A DNA stretch of 64,000 nt from Puccinellia tenuiflora (taxonomy: Eukaryota > Streptophyta > Magnoliopsida > Poales > Poaceae), in assembly GCA_012064385.1 (NCBI GenBank), contig QRDG01000140.1, positions 2,577,121-2,641,120 of the forward strand, in the 5' to 3' direction. The position numbers were made by a program, and so were the translations under genes. Below, one piece after another: positions 34,835 through 45,837 of the stretch (positions within the stretch are counted from its first letter, which is position 1; each line of letters begins with the position of its first letter). Below the pieces are notes generated by a model. The model was not told where the DNA came from and did not search any database. It worked only from the letters and a program-made list of their open reading frames with translations.

Positions 34835-35373
34835 TGTATAGTCAGGCTGAAGCCTGGGGAGAACTCTGTACGCATACATACGTATCCATGCACACACGAT
34901 GGACGGCTAGTTGCTTGAAAGCCAATATCAGAAAAAAAAAACTACACACAAATGGTTCGATTTATTGAACTGGAATAGGACGCAAACATATATAGTTCAC
35001 AAGCTCACACAAATAGAACGCAAACAATACTGTAGTTGAAGAACAAATGCATGCGTCATATGGTCGTGTCTTACTACAACACAAGCCGGCCGGTGTCATG
35101 TTATCTGAACATCTCACACTAGCTTCACAACCAAACCGATGTCGCAGTCCAGTCTTGGACAACAGGAGCAGACGGTGATGAATGAATACTGGCTGGCTGG
35201 GTATCTCTGTGTACGGTGGCCGTCTTCTTCGATCTCCTCCTCCACGCGGTGACCTACAGAGCATAGCAAGCAAGATGTCAAATGCACTAATACCATACTG
35301 GGAGTGACGCAAATAGTAGCATGGGCTTGGTAATTCAGAGTGGCTTACGTACAAATCCAGGGATCACCAGCTG
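34835..35373 (-). other. 3' flank / 3' UTR of NLR1
   Basis: Homologous to 45188-45516 and 51594-52131. On the minus strand a GTACGTAAG donor lies about 30 bp after the coding end, and CTATGCTCTGTAG forms an acceptor at about 35255, which suggests a 3' UTR intron. No other gene is seen. Confidence 0.6.
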
Positions 35374-38132
35374 TCAATCAATCTCTCGGAGGGTATATTG
35401 CCATCCTGAACCATCAAGTCTAGGACATCGGCGCAACAACGTCAGGAAATCACTGGTGATTTCGTGGAAGCCTAGGTACCAGAGGGGCAAGAGGAACTCA
35501 ATGCCTAGTGGGACCTCCGCCATGCTGCTGAGATTGCATAGTGCTAATCTTTCCAGAGAAGCCATGGCGCCTTCCTTTATCTCCAGCTGCTTCAGATTAG
35601 GCAGGTCCACCAAATAGAGCTCCTTCAGCTTGGGGAACCACCCCGCGAGAAACACCAGCTTCTCTCCGTTGTATGCTCTGGTGAAGTCTAGAACCGTCAA
35701 ATTCGCCAACCGAGAGAGGGATGGCAGTGGGTCTTCTCTCAGCTGCGACCAAATAGATACAGTTCATTCAAGTTCTGCTCCACAGCTTGGAGCAGAGGAG
35801 ACTCTCCCAACAACGTCCCTTCCGCTAATCTTCCTCTCAAACTTAGCTTTTGCAGGTTAGGTGGGAGGGCGCTCAACACGAGAACCTCGTTCTCGTCACT
35901 TGCGACCACATCTAGGAAGGACAAAAATGGCATCTGCACTAGAGACTCGCACAGGCGTTCACAGTAGATTCCCTTCACATTCAATATCCTCAAGCTTCTT
36001 AGTTGCCTCAGCTGACCTAGTTGTCTGACGGACTCATCCTGGGCTTCCAACGCTTGTAGAGTCTGCAGATTTGTTAGGTTACCAAGACCCTTGGGGATGC
36101 ATACACCGCTGACTGAATGGAGAACTCTACCAAATGAATCATTGTATTTCTGAGCAAATAAGTGCCTAAGATTCTTCAGCTTGACAATCCCTGCAGGCAC
36201 CTCCTGTATGTCAGAATCAAGGTCTAGTGTCAACAGATTTGACAGCTTCTCGATGGATTTCGGGAGAAGCTTCACTTTTGTATCCCGCAAACCCAAATGG
36301 CGGAGATTAAAAAGATCTCCAACATCATCTGGAATCTTCTCAATGGGTAGACCACGCAATTCAAGCACTGTCATATATCTTGACTTCTTGGATAGTAGAG
36401 GTAGCAGAGTGAGTGATGGTATGTTTTTGTCTAGTGCAATGAAAGTTCGAAGTCCATGTACACTAGAAAATGACTGGTGAATATCGTTATTCAGTTTGTG
36501 CACTACCAGTCGACGTTCATCTCTCTGAAGAGATCCCCCATGTTTATCCTCCTCATATTTACCACCAAAATGATCCTTCTGGCACAAATCAACCGCGAGT
36601 TCACGTATAATATCATGCATTTTGAATGTCTTTATCCTACCAAATGAGTTCCTTCCAACAAGTTGTAACATGTTTCTATTGACCAACTCCTTCAGATAGC
36701 CTTCTGCCACTTCTTCTAACGTGCTTGCACCCTTCTCCACAATGAACCCCTCTGCAATCCATAACCGTACAAGCTCTTTTCGCCGGAAAAGGTAGTCCTC
36801 TGGAAACAGACTGCAGTACAAGAAACAACTTTTCAAGTATGTTGGTAGGTAGATGAAACTCAGATGCAGAACATTCCTTATGTGGTCGAGCCTCGAATTA
36901 TTAGTTATCTCCCAACTCAATTGGTCATTTATTCTTCTCCATTCTTCCACAGTTTTCTCACGTACATGCAAGAGGCTACCAACTGACACGATTGCAAGAG
37001 GCAAGCCTTTGCACTTTCTAACTATTTCCTTAGACAAAGGCTTAAGATCCGCGGGACATTCATGACTTGTTTCTCTTGAAAATGATTTTTTACAAAAGAG
37101 ACCCCATGCCTTGTCTTCTGGTAAAGATTCCAACATCAAGATATGTCCTTGAGAAGCAAGTGCAGCAACATCACCTTCCCGTGTTGTGATTAACACTCTA
37201 CTGCCCTTTTCATTACAAAGAAGAACCCTAGACAAGTCATCAAAGGCTTCTGGAGTCCAAACATCATCCAGTATGATCAAATACTTTTGTTGCTTCAGAA
37301 ATCTCTTAAGTGTATCTTCAAGACATGTCATGTCCATCGTGGCGATGTTCGATGGAACGCCAACTTTATCTTTGAAGAGTTCCTTAATTATATTCCTCAA
37401 GACATCTTCTCTAGAATATATTTGAGAGATGGAGACCCATGCGTGGCACTGAAATTTCTCTCTCTCCTTCTTGTAGACATTTGCAGCTAAAACTGTTTTG
37501 CCAAGCCCTCCCATTCCATGCAGGGCTATCACAGCGCATTCCCTATCTTCACCTCCCAACCACTGCTGAAGTTTTTCTATGTTTTTGTCCATCCCAACAA
37601 GACCTTCTTCATCAAGGGAACGTGAAATGTCTGCTAGATCTTGAGACCTCTTGACAATGTAATTGGAGCTGCTAGTATCTTCGTTGCTTATCACAGGAAC
37701 CCAACGGTTTTTTGTCTCCGATAGGTGTGTCAGATCTTTCTCTATTTCCTTCACGTTGGAAGCTATCTGGTTCAAAGAAAACAGAGATCTTGGTTTTCTA
37801 AACCCTTTCTTGAGGTAAAAGCAGCACCCTATATCATGTTCCCGACCAACCAGATACAAGTACTCATCCACCATATCCTCCATCACATGTGCTACCTTCC
37901 GCACCTCATCCAACCAGCCTTCATACACCTGACTGTTGCGGTTTCGAATGTCCATCTGGCAGAGAACATCATGAATTACGCGAAGCTCCCTGACAACACG
38001 ACCCATGCTGCCTTGCAGCTCTACCAGTTGTGTCGCAAACTTGGAAAACAGAGCACTGGTCTCGTGTGCTGCTCCATTGGCCAAAGCAACACCAATCTTT
38101 TTAATGACTAGAAGCAGCACGATTTCAGCCAT
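35374..38132 (-). pseudogene. NLR1: CC-NB-LRR resistance gene with a frameshift in the LRR
   Basis: Start MAEIVLLLVIKKIG at 38132. The CC (Rx-N-like) domain covers residues 1-150 with the EDVID-type motif EDMVDEY (85-91). NB-ARC: P-loop GMGGLGKT (206-213), RNBS-A near 227-237, kinase-2 YLIILDDVW (284-292), RNBS-B GSRVLITTR (310-318), GLPLA (376-380), RNBS-D CFLYCSLFPEDY (436-447), MHD (505-507). LRRs start near 580. The first frame stops after 797 codons at 35739, because a 1-bp deletion near 35750-35757 (against NLR2) creates a TGA. The remaining 110 or so codons survive in another frame (35374-35709). All switch motifs are intact. It is RPM1-like in architecture and would act as an intracellular pathogen sensor if functional. 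Confidence 0.92.
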
Positions 38133-39420
38133 TGCTTTCTCAGGAGTTGCTAATGCCTCGCTGCTGGTTGGTGGCCTAGTTGCATATTTTCCTCAGTAGT
38201 TCCAGGATGACCATCTGCAAAATGAATCAAGCGATGCATTAGTTATACTATTCATACAATGTGCTAGTAGCCATCTGCGCTTGCCAACAAGTTGAATAAG
38301 CATGACCTCTCAAAGTAATCGTCAACCTTCCCCAGGACCTTCCCTGAATAACTCCTCAATCTCGTTCACTTTATGTTGCCAGAATTCGCAATACAGCTTC
38401 TGCATCGAAAGGAGACAGTTAATTTGGGGCAAAGACATACATACTAAGAATAAAACCTGACATACATGTGTTGTAAGGTCCTGTATACGATCTTCGAGCG
38501 GTGGCGAGGCGAGCTTCTGAATCTCAAACAGTCAAAATAGTCTCATTTTTTGTTGAGCTGGGAATGCTAGCCTTGCTAGCTGCTACTGAATGGAGCCGCC
38601 AACAAGTAAAGAACCTGCAAGGAAAATAGCTAGAGAAATTAGTTTTAGAGATATTACTTCGGTAGATCCTAACATTGTCAGGACATGATTTGGGGAACTT
38701 AATAGTTAAAATACTTAGATCTAATCGAAACCAGTTATCATATCTGAAGCTACTTTGCCATGTTCTCTATCTAGTGTACTGAAGCCAGTACTTAGGTTTG
38801 GTGCATATTTGCGACGCAAAATGACAAGTACTCGGTTAAGATCTTGCAGGCTGAGCATGTGAAGCACTATTCATTGATAACTACATTTCAAAAAGTATCT
38901 AGTGTACTGAAGCTACTCTATAGTATCGATAGATCCATGCGTATCTGGTTACGATGCGACGATCAGCTACCGAAGCTAGCTCTTAGCAATCCTCATGCGC
39001 TTCCGGCCGGTGAAGCTAGCTAGCTAGTGGGTTGCTTACAGTTTATCCTTTGCATAATTCAAAACTATACTCAGCGTTGCTCTGTCTTAATCGTCTCCTA
39101 ATATTATTAAACCAACATGGCGTAGCTACCAGCAAGTTGGTGCTAAAGAAAAGAAGACTCGGATCGGAGGATATTCAAGTCAAGCACGGCATAAGCTCTT
39201 CTTATTTTTAACACATTTCATTTCTGACATTGGAGGGTATCCCCAAGTCGATCAAGTAGATGTTTTTTAAGATGGAATATGCTAGCTGGATCACGGCTGA
39301 CGTGCATGGACTGCACGTTCGTTGGCTATTCACACACGGTAGAACCGACGTGTCTCGATCAGTAATAGGGATCTCCTATTTCCTTGAAAAGCAAAAACAG
39401 TAAAAAGGCCAAAAAAAAAA
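38133..39420. other. 5' flank of NLR1
   Basis: No coding sequence. It aligns by eye with 54889-55735 (shared phrases TTGCTAATGCCTC, AAAATGAATCAAGCG). The distal part, about 38880-39415, recurs at 40975-42270. It probably includes the promoter and 5' UTR on the minus strand. Confidence 0.6.
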
Positions 39421-40950
39421 CAAGCTTACGGGAGGAAAGCTTTGGTGTTAAGGAGTATTTAAAGTATTTCGCAAAAAAAAAAAAGGAGTATTTAAAGAGC
39501 TGGGCACTCACCACGTTTTCACACCGATTTCGAGGTCTGGACCGTCGGATTTTCATCGTGGTGCGCTCATGACCGTTCAATCAAGGGTTGACGTTTATCT
39601 GCCCACCCGTCAGTGTCTTCGCGGGGTAGAAATCATGTGCACGTCTAATTCCCACCATGGAGTAGTTGGAGAGCGACATGCCCGTGCGCGACTTCTCCCC
39701 GCCAGCCCACCCGTCAGCGTCTCCGTGGGTCCTAAATCACGTGCATGCCTAATTCCCGCACGAGGACTCCGTGCGCACCCACGCCAAGCACGAGACCAAG
39801 ATGTGTCCAGGCCTCGACATCATGCTCCGCCAGTCCGCCGAGGAGGCCCAGCTTCCTCCGTCGCAGCCGCCACCACCATGGTACGAGACCATGGACCTAG
39901 ATTTGTCGCCGGCTCCGCCTCTCACCAAGGGGCTCATCGAACAGAGATGGTTTTTGACTGGCCCGTTGCCCGAGCTGTATCCTCCGCCGGAGCAGCCGCA
40001 TGAGCAGCCACCGACTCCCCCGGCGAGGGCAAGGATGCCATCGGCCCATCTTTGCCCCCCCCCCCCCCCCCCCCCACAGCCCCGCCGTTCATCGACCTCT
40101 GCCAGGACGATGGCGACGAGGAGTAGGCCGGCGGTAAGTAGGGCGGTTTATTTTTTTCGTTCTTAAAATTATGTGTAAACAGGCCGTTTGTGACCCATTC
40201 CCCTATATATATCAAAAACAGCCTCTTTCTGGCCTAATAGTAAAGAAAAAAATTGGGTTGGCTACGTCGGGTGCATTGCGCGCAGCCCGGACGCGGTCGG
40301 AGATTTCATGTTCGTTCCCTGACCCAAACGGATGAAAAACAGAGCAAAACCAGATCCGTTTGGTCGGCGGGTTGGAGTTGGCCCAAGCAGGCGCCAACGC
40401 GCTGATGTCCTCCGTCCCTATTTTCAGCTAGTTTCAGATCGATTTGACCTGAGGCCAGCCATGTGTGTATGCTTCTCAAATGCTTGTGTCATGGGAACTC
40501 CGGAGGATAAATTTTTGTTGGTATCTTGGTGGTGATCTTGCAAAGTTTAAATTGTATGCATAGTCATGTTACGTTTCGATGTGTATGGAATTGTTGAGAT
40601 GAAAACATGTGTTGAGGGACCAATTGTGGAGATGAAAACATGTAGTAGTAGTTACCGGACGAATCACGGCACGGGAAATAATTCGTATTTCCGTTAGGAT
40701 GCACAAAGAAAATGGATTGTGAAAGTGCTCTTCGATGTTGCACGGCACCTGAGATGGAGAGTAACCGTGGCGGAGGAGGCCGGCGGCGGAGGAGGCTATG
40801 GCGTCCCGTCGGAGGCAAGAGAAGCCCCTCGCCGGAGAAGATGAGATGATCCTTTCAGAGTTTACACTTGCACATACATGGTGGCTTCATTGTGCTAGGT
40901 AGCTGGAGGCTTCCGTTCATCCAAACAAATAACCCGGTGACATGGTCTTA
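39421..40950. other. Unassigned segment between duplicated flanks
   Basis: Contains a Pro-rich plus-strand frame (about 39771-40166, MCPGLDIMLRQSAEEAQ...) that passes through a 21-C run at 40055-40075, and a minus-strand frame at 40564-40818 of unknown nature. Neither has a recognisable domain. I regard both as unproven. Confidence 0.4.
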
Positions 40951-40974
40951 CTCGGTAGCTTCGCCGAACCTAAG

Positions 40975-42270
40975 AGACAGATATAAGTTATTGATCACTA
41001 AATTTCAGAAAGCAGCTAGCTAGGGTGCTGCATGAAGCCTATCTATGGATCGATGCGTACCTCGTTTCGATGCGATCCCGAAGCTAGCTAGCTGCTCTTG
41101 CAATCCTCATGACGCGTTCCCGGGAAGATGTGAGAAGTATGTATACCTGGTCGTCGTCTCTAGTTCTTAGTTGTGGTGGTTGGCTACCTCAGCGAACATA
41201 GATAGTGTCGTTGCTCTAACATCTAACCCAATAATTGAGTTCAGTTTGATAGATTCAACCAAGATGGATGGCGTACCTACCTACCGGCTGCAAGAATAGA
41301 CGACTTGAAGGGTGTCTGTCAGTCAAGCACGCCAAATATTGAACGGTTCACAAGGACATTTGATTTGTCGCATTCGATTGATCTACTTAATTAGTACTAA
41401 ACAATTGGCAATCATTGCGCATAATTAATCTTGATAACGATGCGTGTGCCTTCTCTCAAATTACCTATATAGGTGGAAGAGGGCGATTTATCGATGTGAA
41501 ATGGATCCAGAGGGACCCTCTCGACATAATGGTTTGTGTATATATTGTACAGAAACGTGAAATCAAAGTTGGGGATAAAGTAGCCGAAATTCAAAGCTGC
41601 ACCTGATCTTACATGCTCCTGTTACTTTCGACGAAAATAAAAAAATAGTAAAACATTGTGAAAAATTCTGAAATTTTTTTGGATACATACACATATGAGT
41701 TCTTCACATTCGTGCAAATTTTCGAAATGAAAAGATATTTACACTGCTCTGTGCTAAAAAGACAAAATCAGTGCTTTCAAAAATATGCTTTTAGAGCTAT
41801 TTTAACCACTCATTTTGTCTTTTTTTGTGTAGAGCACAGCAAATGTCTTTTCGTTCCGAAATTTTGTACGAATGTGAACAACTTATATGTGTATGACTCC
41901 AAAAAGTTTCAGAATTTTTCACAATATTTTCTATTTTTTTATTTTCGACGAAAGTAACAGGAGCATGTGAGCTCGGGTGTAGAAACACCACTCCCAGTAG
42001 CTGGAAGACATGGGAATAAGGGGATCATTTCCAAAATTTTACCTAGACAAGATATGCCCTATTTGCAAGATGGAACACCTGTTGATATGGTCTTCAATCC
42101 CTTAGGAGTACCCTCCCGAATGATATGGCATCCAGTCGGCATGAGATGCAACTTGATTCCGTAGCCACGTACGATCTCACGTACGATAAGATGGAATATG
42201 CTGGATGGTGGTGCTACTTGATTCTGTAGCCACGTACGATCTCACGTTTTCTTGAAAAGAAAAAACAGTA
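40975..42270. repeat. Second copy of the NLR distal 5' flank
   Basis: Shares with 38880-39415 the phrases TGGATCGATGCGTAC, GAAGCTAGCTAG, GCAATCCTCATG, TCAAGCACG, GATGGAATATGCT and CTTGAAAAG...AACAGTAAAAAG in the same order. It is interrupted by a fold-back element at 41597-41982. Confidence 0.7.
41597..41982. mobile_element. Fold-back (long inverted repeat) element
   Basis: The left arm starting CTGCACCTGATCTTACATGC and the right arm ending GAGCTCGGGTGTAG are inverted copies. They share CATGCTCCTGTTACTTTCG and CGAAAATAAAAAAATAG, and pairing extends far inward (GTGAAAAATTCTGAAA with TTTCAGAATTTTTCAC). Nearly all of the 386 bp can form one hairpin. No protein is encoded. It is MITE-like; the superfamily is uncertain. 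Confidence 0.82.
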
Positions 42271-42561
42271 AAAAGAGGTTCATATACCCACGCAATTGCG
42301 GGGGCTAGTCACCCAGTTGCTATTATTATAGGAACCAAGAAACATCATTGTTTTGTGGTTCACCTCTGACTCCGTTACCCTTAGGGAAGCGAAGTCTTCA
42401 CTCCACAACGGGCCTCGTCATATTCCGAGTTAGGAGCCACTAAACAAGAGCCCCTATCTATGTCTCTGTGTTAGCGAACAAGAGGGCTCCGCTCGCCTGT
42501 GTGATCATCGAGCGCTCCTTTCTTTTTGAACATGGAGCGGCTCAGAAGGGCCTAGATACTA

Positions 42562-43141
42562 CTCCCTCCGATCCGAAATAAGTGTCGGAGGGGTTATTTT
42601 ACACAAAGGTCCTCCCATTTTGTTGTTCCTCAACTCACACTACTCGCACGCAACGCGTTGCTCTCTCTCTGCTGCCCTCGCCGCGATGCTCTCCCTCTCT
42701 CTCCTTTCCTCGCCGCGATGCTCTCCCTCTCTCTCCTCTCCTCGCCGTCGAGCTCCCAAGGCCTCACCGCCGCGCTCCACCCACCCCCGCCGCAGCGCTC
42801 CTCTACACCTCCCTGTGGCGCTCCTCTCGCCTCGACTCGCGGCGCCCCCCCCCCCCCCCTCCATGGAAAGGTCGGACCGTTTGGTCCAAGCCGGCCGGGA
42901 ATCGCCAGATCCGGCGTCGGCGAGACCGGATCCGATGGTTGCGAGGCCAGACGCGCCGGATCCCGGGGTTGTGCTGCCGGCACGCGGGCAAGCGTCGGAC
43001 GAGGAGCTGCTGGAGAGCGAGAGGTGGGAGACGAGCAATTGGATTTGGAGGAGTTTTCCTTAATTTGTTAATTCTGCAGGTGCCTTTTTGTAAAATGATT
43101 TTGTAGTTCTCCCTCCGACACTTATTTCGGATCGGAGGGAG
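42562..43141. mobile_element. Stowaway-type MITE with GC-rich cargo
   Basis: Perfect 31-bp inverted ends beginning CTCCCTCCGATCCGAAATAA lie inside TA/TA target duplications (42560-42561 and 43142-43143). Stowaway MITEs are usually 80-350 bp and AT-rich; this one is 580 bp with about 430 bp of GC-rich interior. The interior includes a duplicated unit CGCGATGCTCTCCCTCTC and a 15-C run (42845-42859). Open frames across it are low-complexity. Confidence 0.88.
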
Positions 43142-45055
43142 TATTAAAAGCCAAAACGGAGGGTATTAAATACAAAAGGAACCCGTACAAATACAACAAT
43201 AACACTCAGGTCCCTAGCTTTTACAAAGAAGACTCAATATAGGATTAGAAAAACACAATCTGGTCCTCCGTCATAGTTGAAGAAGAAAGGGTTCCAGTCG
43301 TGGCCACCTTCACTGTCGCCGGGGACTACACCACCTGGCTCTAAGACGACGTGGAACACATCAACGACCTCCGCACAGGGCCTCCGCAAGGAGGTTGAAG
43401 GATCGTCGAAAAATCTCCGACGAGCATGGCCACCTGATGGCCTCCAAAGTCGGCCGACAAACAAGGCCACCAAGAGTGTACTCCGGAACACGTATCATAA
43501 CTCCGGACTAGATCAACGCCGGCGTCGTACCTAAGCCGTCCACCTCTTCCCCCCAGCGCCACCACTGCAAGAAGAGGAAGTTGGTCGAGCCGTGTCCATC
43601 ACCGAAGCTGAATCCAACGTGACGACGAGCTTATTCAGGCCGCTTTCTCTAGCACCGTCGGCGTCCACCATCCACCATATACAACAGCAGCATAGAAGGA
43701 GGAGGGTTCTCCAACTGTCGCTCGGGGACAGAGGAGAACATGGCGGCGACAACATGAAGCCAGGCGCCATGGAGGCAAACCAAACCTAAACACCTAACCT
43801 AGACCTAGATCTGTACAGGGGAGGGACAGTCACTGACTCAACGTCGGTCGACATCGGAGGAGAGAGGGGAGGGGCCTGCCAGCCCTAGATCTGAGAAAAG
43901 CTGAGGAGACGGGTTGGGGTGAACAGTTGGGATGGTGGCGACTGGCGAGAGAGCTCCTGTTTGGGCCAGAATTTTCTTTTTTCTTATTTATGTTTATTTT
44001 TCTTACTTATTCCTTATTTATTTTTCGTGTTTTATTTTCTTTTTTGTTCTTAAATCTTAAGATTTTTAAATCTAATTTTTTAATTTTATGTTTATAAAAT
44101 ATGAACCATTTTTAAAAAATGTATATTTTTGAAAAAATATGAACATTGTTAAAATAACAATTCTTTAAAAAATGAATATTTCTCAAATATGAATCATTTA
44201 CAAAAATTAAAATTCGTCGGAACCAAAATTACCGGTGAATCACAAATATTAGTGTATCGAGCAGAAACCAAAATTTGGATTAATCAAAAATAATAGTGAA
44301 CCAAAAATTCGGCTGAATCAGAAATACTGTAATAAAATGGAACACCAAAATCTAGGCAATCGCTTTCCACTATACCACACCAACCCAATCAAAACCGGAG
44401 AATATTTCGCCGATTTGATAAACCAGTGAAACCCGCGCCAACCCGTCCTCTCCTCTCTCCGCTCCGTTCAGCTCTTCCTTGATCATTGACCATGGCCGTT
44501 GCAGGAAGTTGCCCTAAGGAAGCCCAGCAATATCGGCTTTGCTCCGTAGGAAATGAGAGCAAAAGAACTGGGTAAACTTTTACCAGGACTCAGAGTTCAG
44601 AAGTGTCAACTTTTACCAGGTCTTCTATATTAAGGGATCCATGTTGTCTCTGAAACCAAACTTGAGGAACCAGATTGGGTACTTTCACTTACAAGGTCTT
44701 GTTTTAGAAACCTCACAACCCTAGCAGTAGCAGCAACCAAGTGCGTTGTGTAAATCTCAGAGCATTTGCCAGGATTTAGAGTTCAGACAACACAGGCCAG
44801 CTCTCTCAAAGAAAGTTCAACAGGAAGGAAGCAGGGAAAGCTTTGTATGCATGATGACAAGACAAGGTAACGTGAAATACTTCTAGACATAATAAATATG
44901 GACAGAGGCATAGAGGATGAACTGTACATCCCCAGAAGCTATCTAGAAGAAGACGAGAAATTGACCAGTTCAATATCAACCTCACATGATATAATATTCC
45001 GCACAAAAACCTAATTTCATGGACAGTACGCGTCCTATCGGCTATCGAATCCTGT
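43142..45055. other. Unassigned intergenic sequence
   Basis: 43270-43930 is GC-rich with short frames on both strands and no domain. 43970-44350 is AT-rich with repeated AAAAT/GAACCA phrases. 44480-45055 could be decayed gene X sequence, but I could not align it. No gene is supported. Confidence 0.45.
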
Positions 45056-45171
45056 GATCGAGTCGGACATCTCCATTGCCTATGGAGACGGTTCTGAACC
45101 GGGCTGTTGTCCAGTATGGCCTCAAGCGCACGCTTGAGCACATCCGGCTGACCGGGACCTTGCCGTTTTGA
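45056..45171 (+). pseudogene. Gene X last-exon remnant
   Basis: Matches 26779-26902 (GAGTCGGACATCTCCATTG, CTCAAGCGCACGCTTGAGCA, CATCCGGCTGACCGG) with an internal deletion that breaks the frame. The end keeps the extra G that closes the frame at TGA 45169-45171. NLR-type 3' flank follows within 20 bp. Confidence 0.78.
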
Positions 45172-45187
45172 AGATGACAAAGAGAGA

Positions 45188-45516
45188 TTCATATATTACA
45201 TCAATTGCAACACACACATATGTATAGCTAGGCTGAAGCCTGGGGAGAACTGTACGCATAGTATGCATGCACAGATGGACTAGTTGCTTGAAAGCCAATA
45301 TCAGGAAATATTATACACAAATGGTTCGATTTATTGAACTGGAATAGGAGATACACCAAGCATAGTTCACAAGCTCACACAAATAGAACGCAAACAATAG
45401 TTGAAGAAGAAATGCGTTAAGAAGTGATCATATCGTCTTACTACAACACAAGCAAACCGATGTCGCAGTCCAGTCTTGGACAAACAGGAGCAGGAGCAGA
45501 GACGGTGCACCAGCCT
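45188..45516 (-). other. NLR 3'-flank remnant, cut by a gypsy LTR
   Basis: Shares TGTATAG, AGGCTGAAGCCTGGGGAGAA, ATGGTTCGATTTATTGAACT and CCGATGTCGCAGTCCAGTCT with the NLR1 and NLR2 3' flanks. Homology stops at GGTGCACCAGCCT, exactly where the retrotransposon LTR starts. No NLR body follows. Confidence 0.8.
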
Positions 45517-45837
45517 TGTGGTAGAAACAGCTAGGGCTCTACCAGGTCTAGGGCGTAGTTTGTATGGGAAGGAGGGAGGTTGCGTGGAGGAGGACGTGGT
45601 CGCCGGCGCTGGGGCACAATCGTGCGTGAGAGAGAGAGAGATGGCGCAAGGGCGGCGGCTAGGGTTAGGTCTCCCGGCTCCCTTCGGGAAGCCGAGCAAA
45701 TATGATTGCTTCTTGCTTGATTTCCACGGAGTGGTTACAATTGTTTATATAATGGAAATAAGAGATAACTTGTGGGCTAATCCCCTAACTAGTCCTGCCC
45801 ATTGGGCCTCTTTTGGGTAGAGACCCCGGTCATAACA
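45517..45837 (-). repeat. 3' LTR of a minus-strand chromovirus
   Basis: On the minus strand it starts TGTTATGACC and ends TTTCTACCACA (321 bp). A polypurine tract (GGCGGGGAGAAA, 45838-45849) lies immediately upstream. No matching 5' LTR was found beyond 47960, so the element is truncated. Confidence 0.78.

Noticed and set aside
35321..38199. Plus-strand frames over NLR1, and the same over NLR2
   Set aside because: Antisense to the NLR coding sequences.
39771..40166. Pro-rich 131-codon plus-strand frame
   Set aside because: Runs through a 21-C homopolymer, has no domain and no supporting splice or flank evidence.
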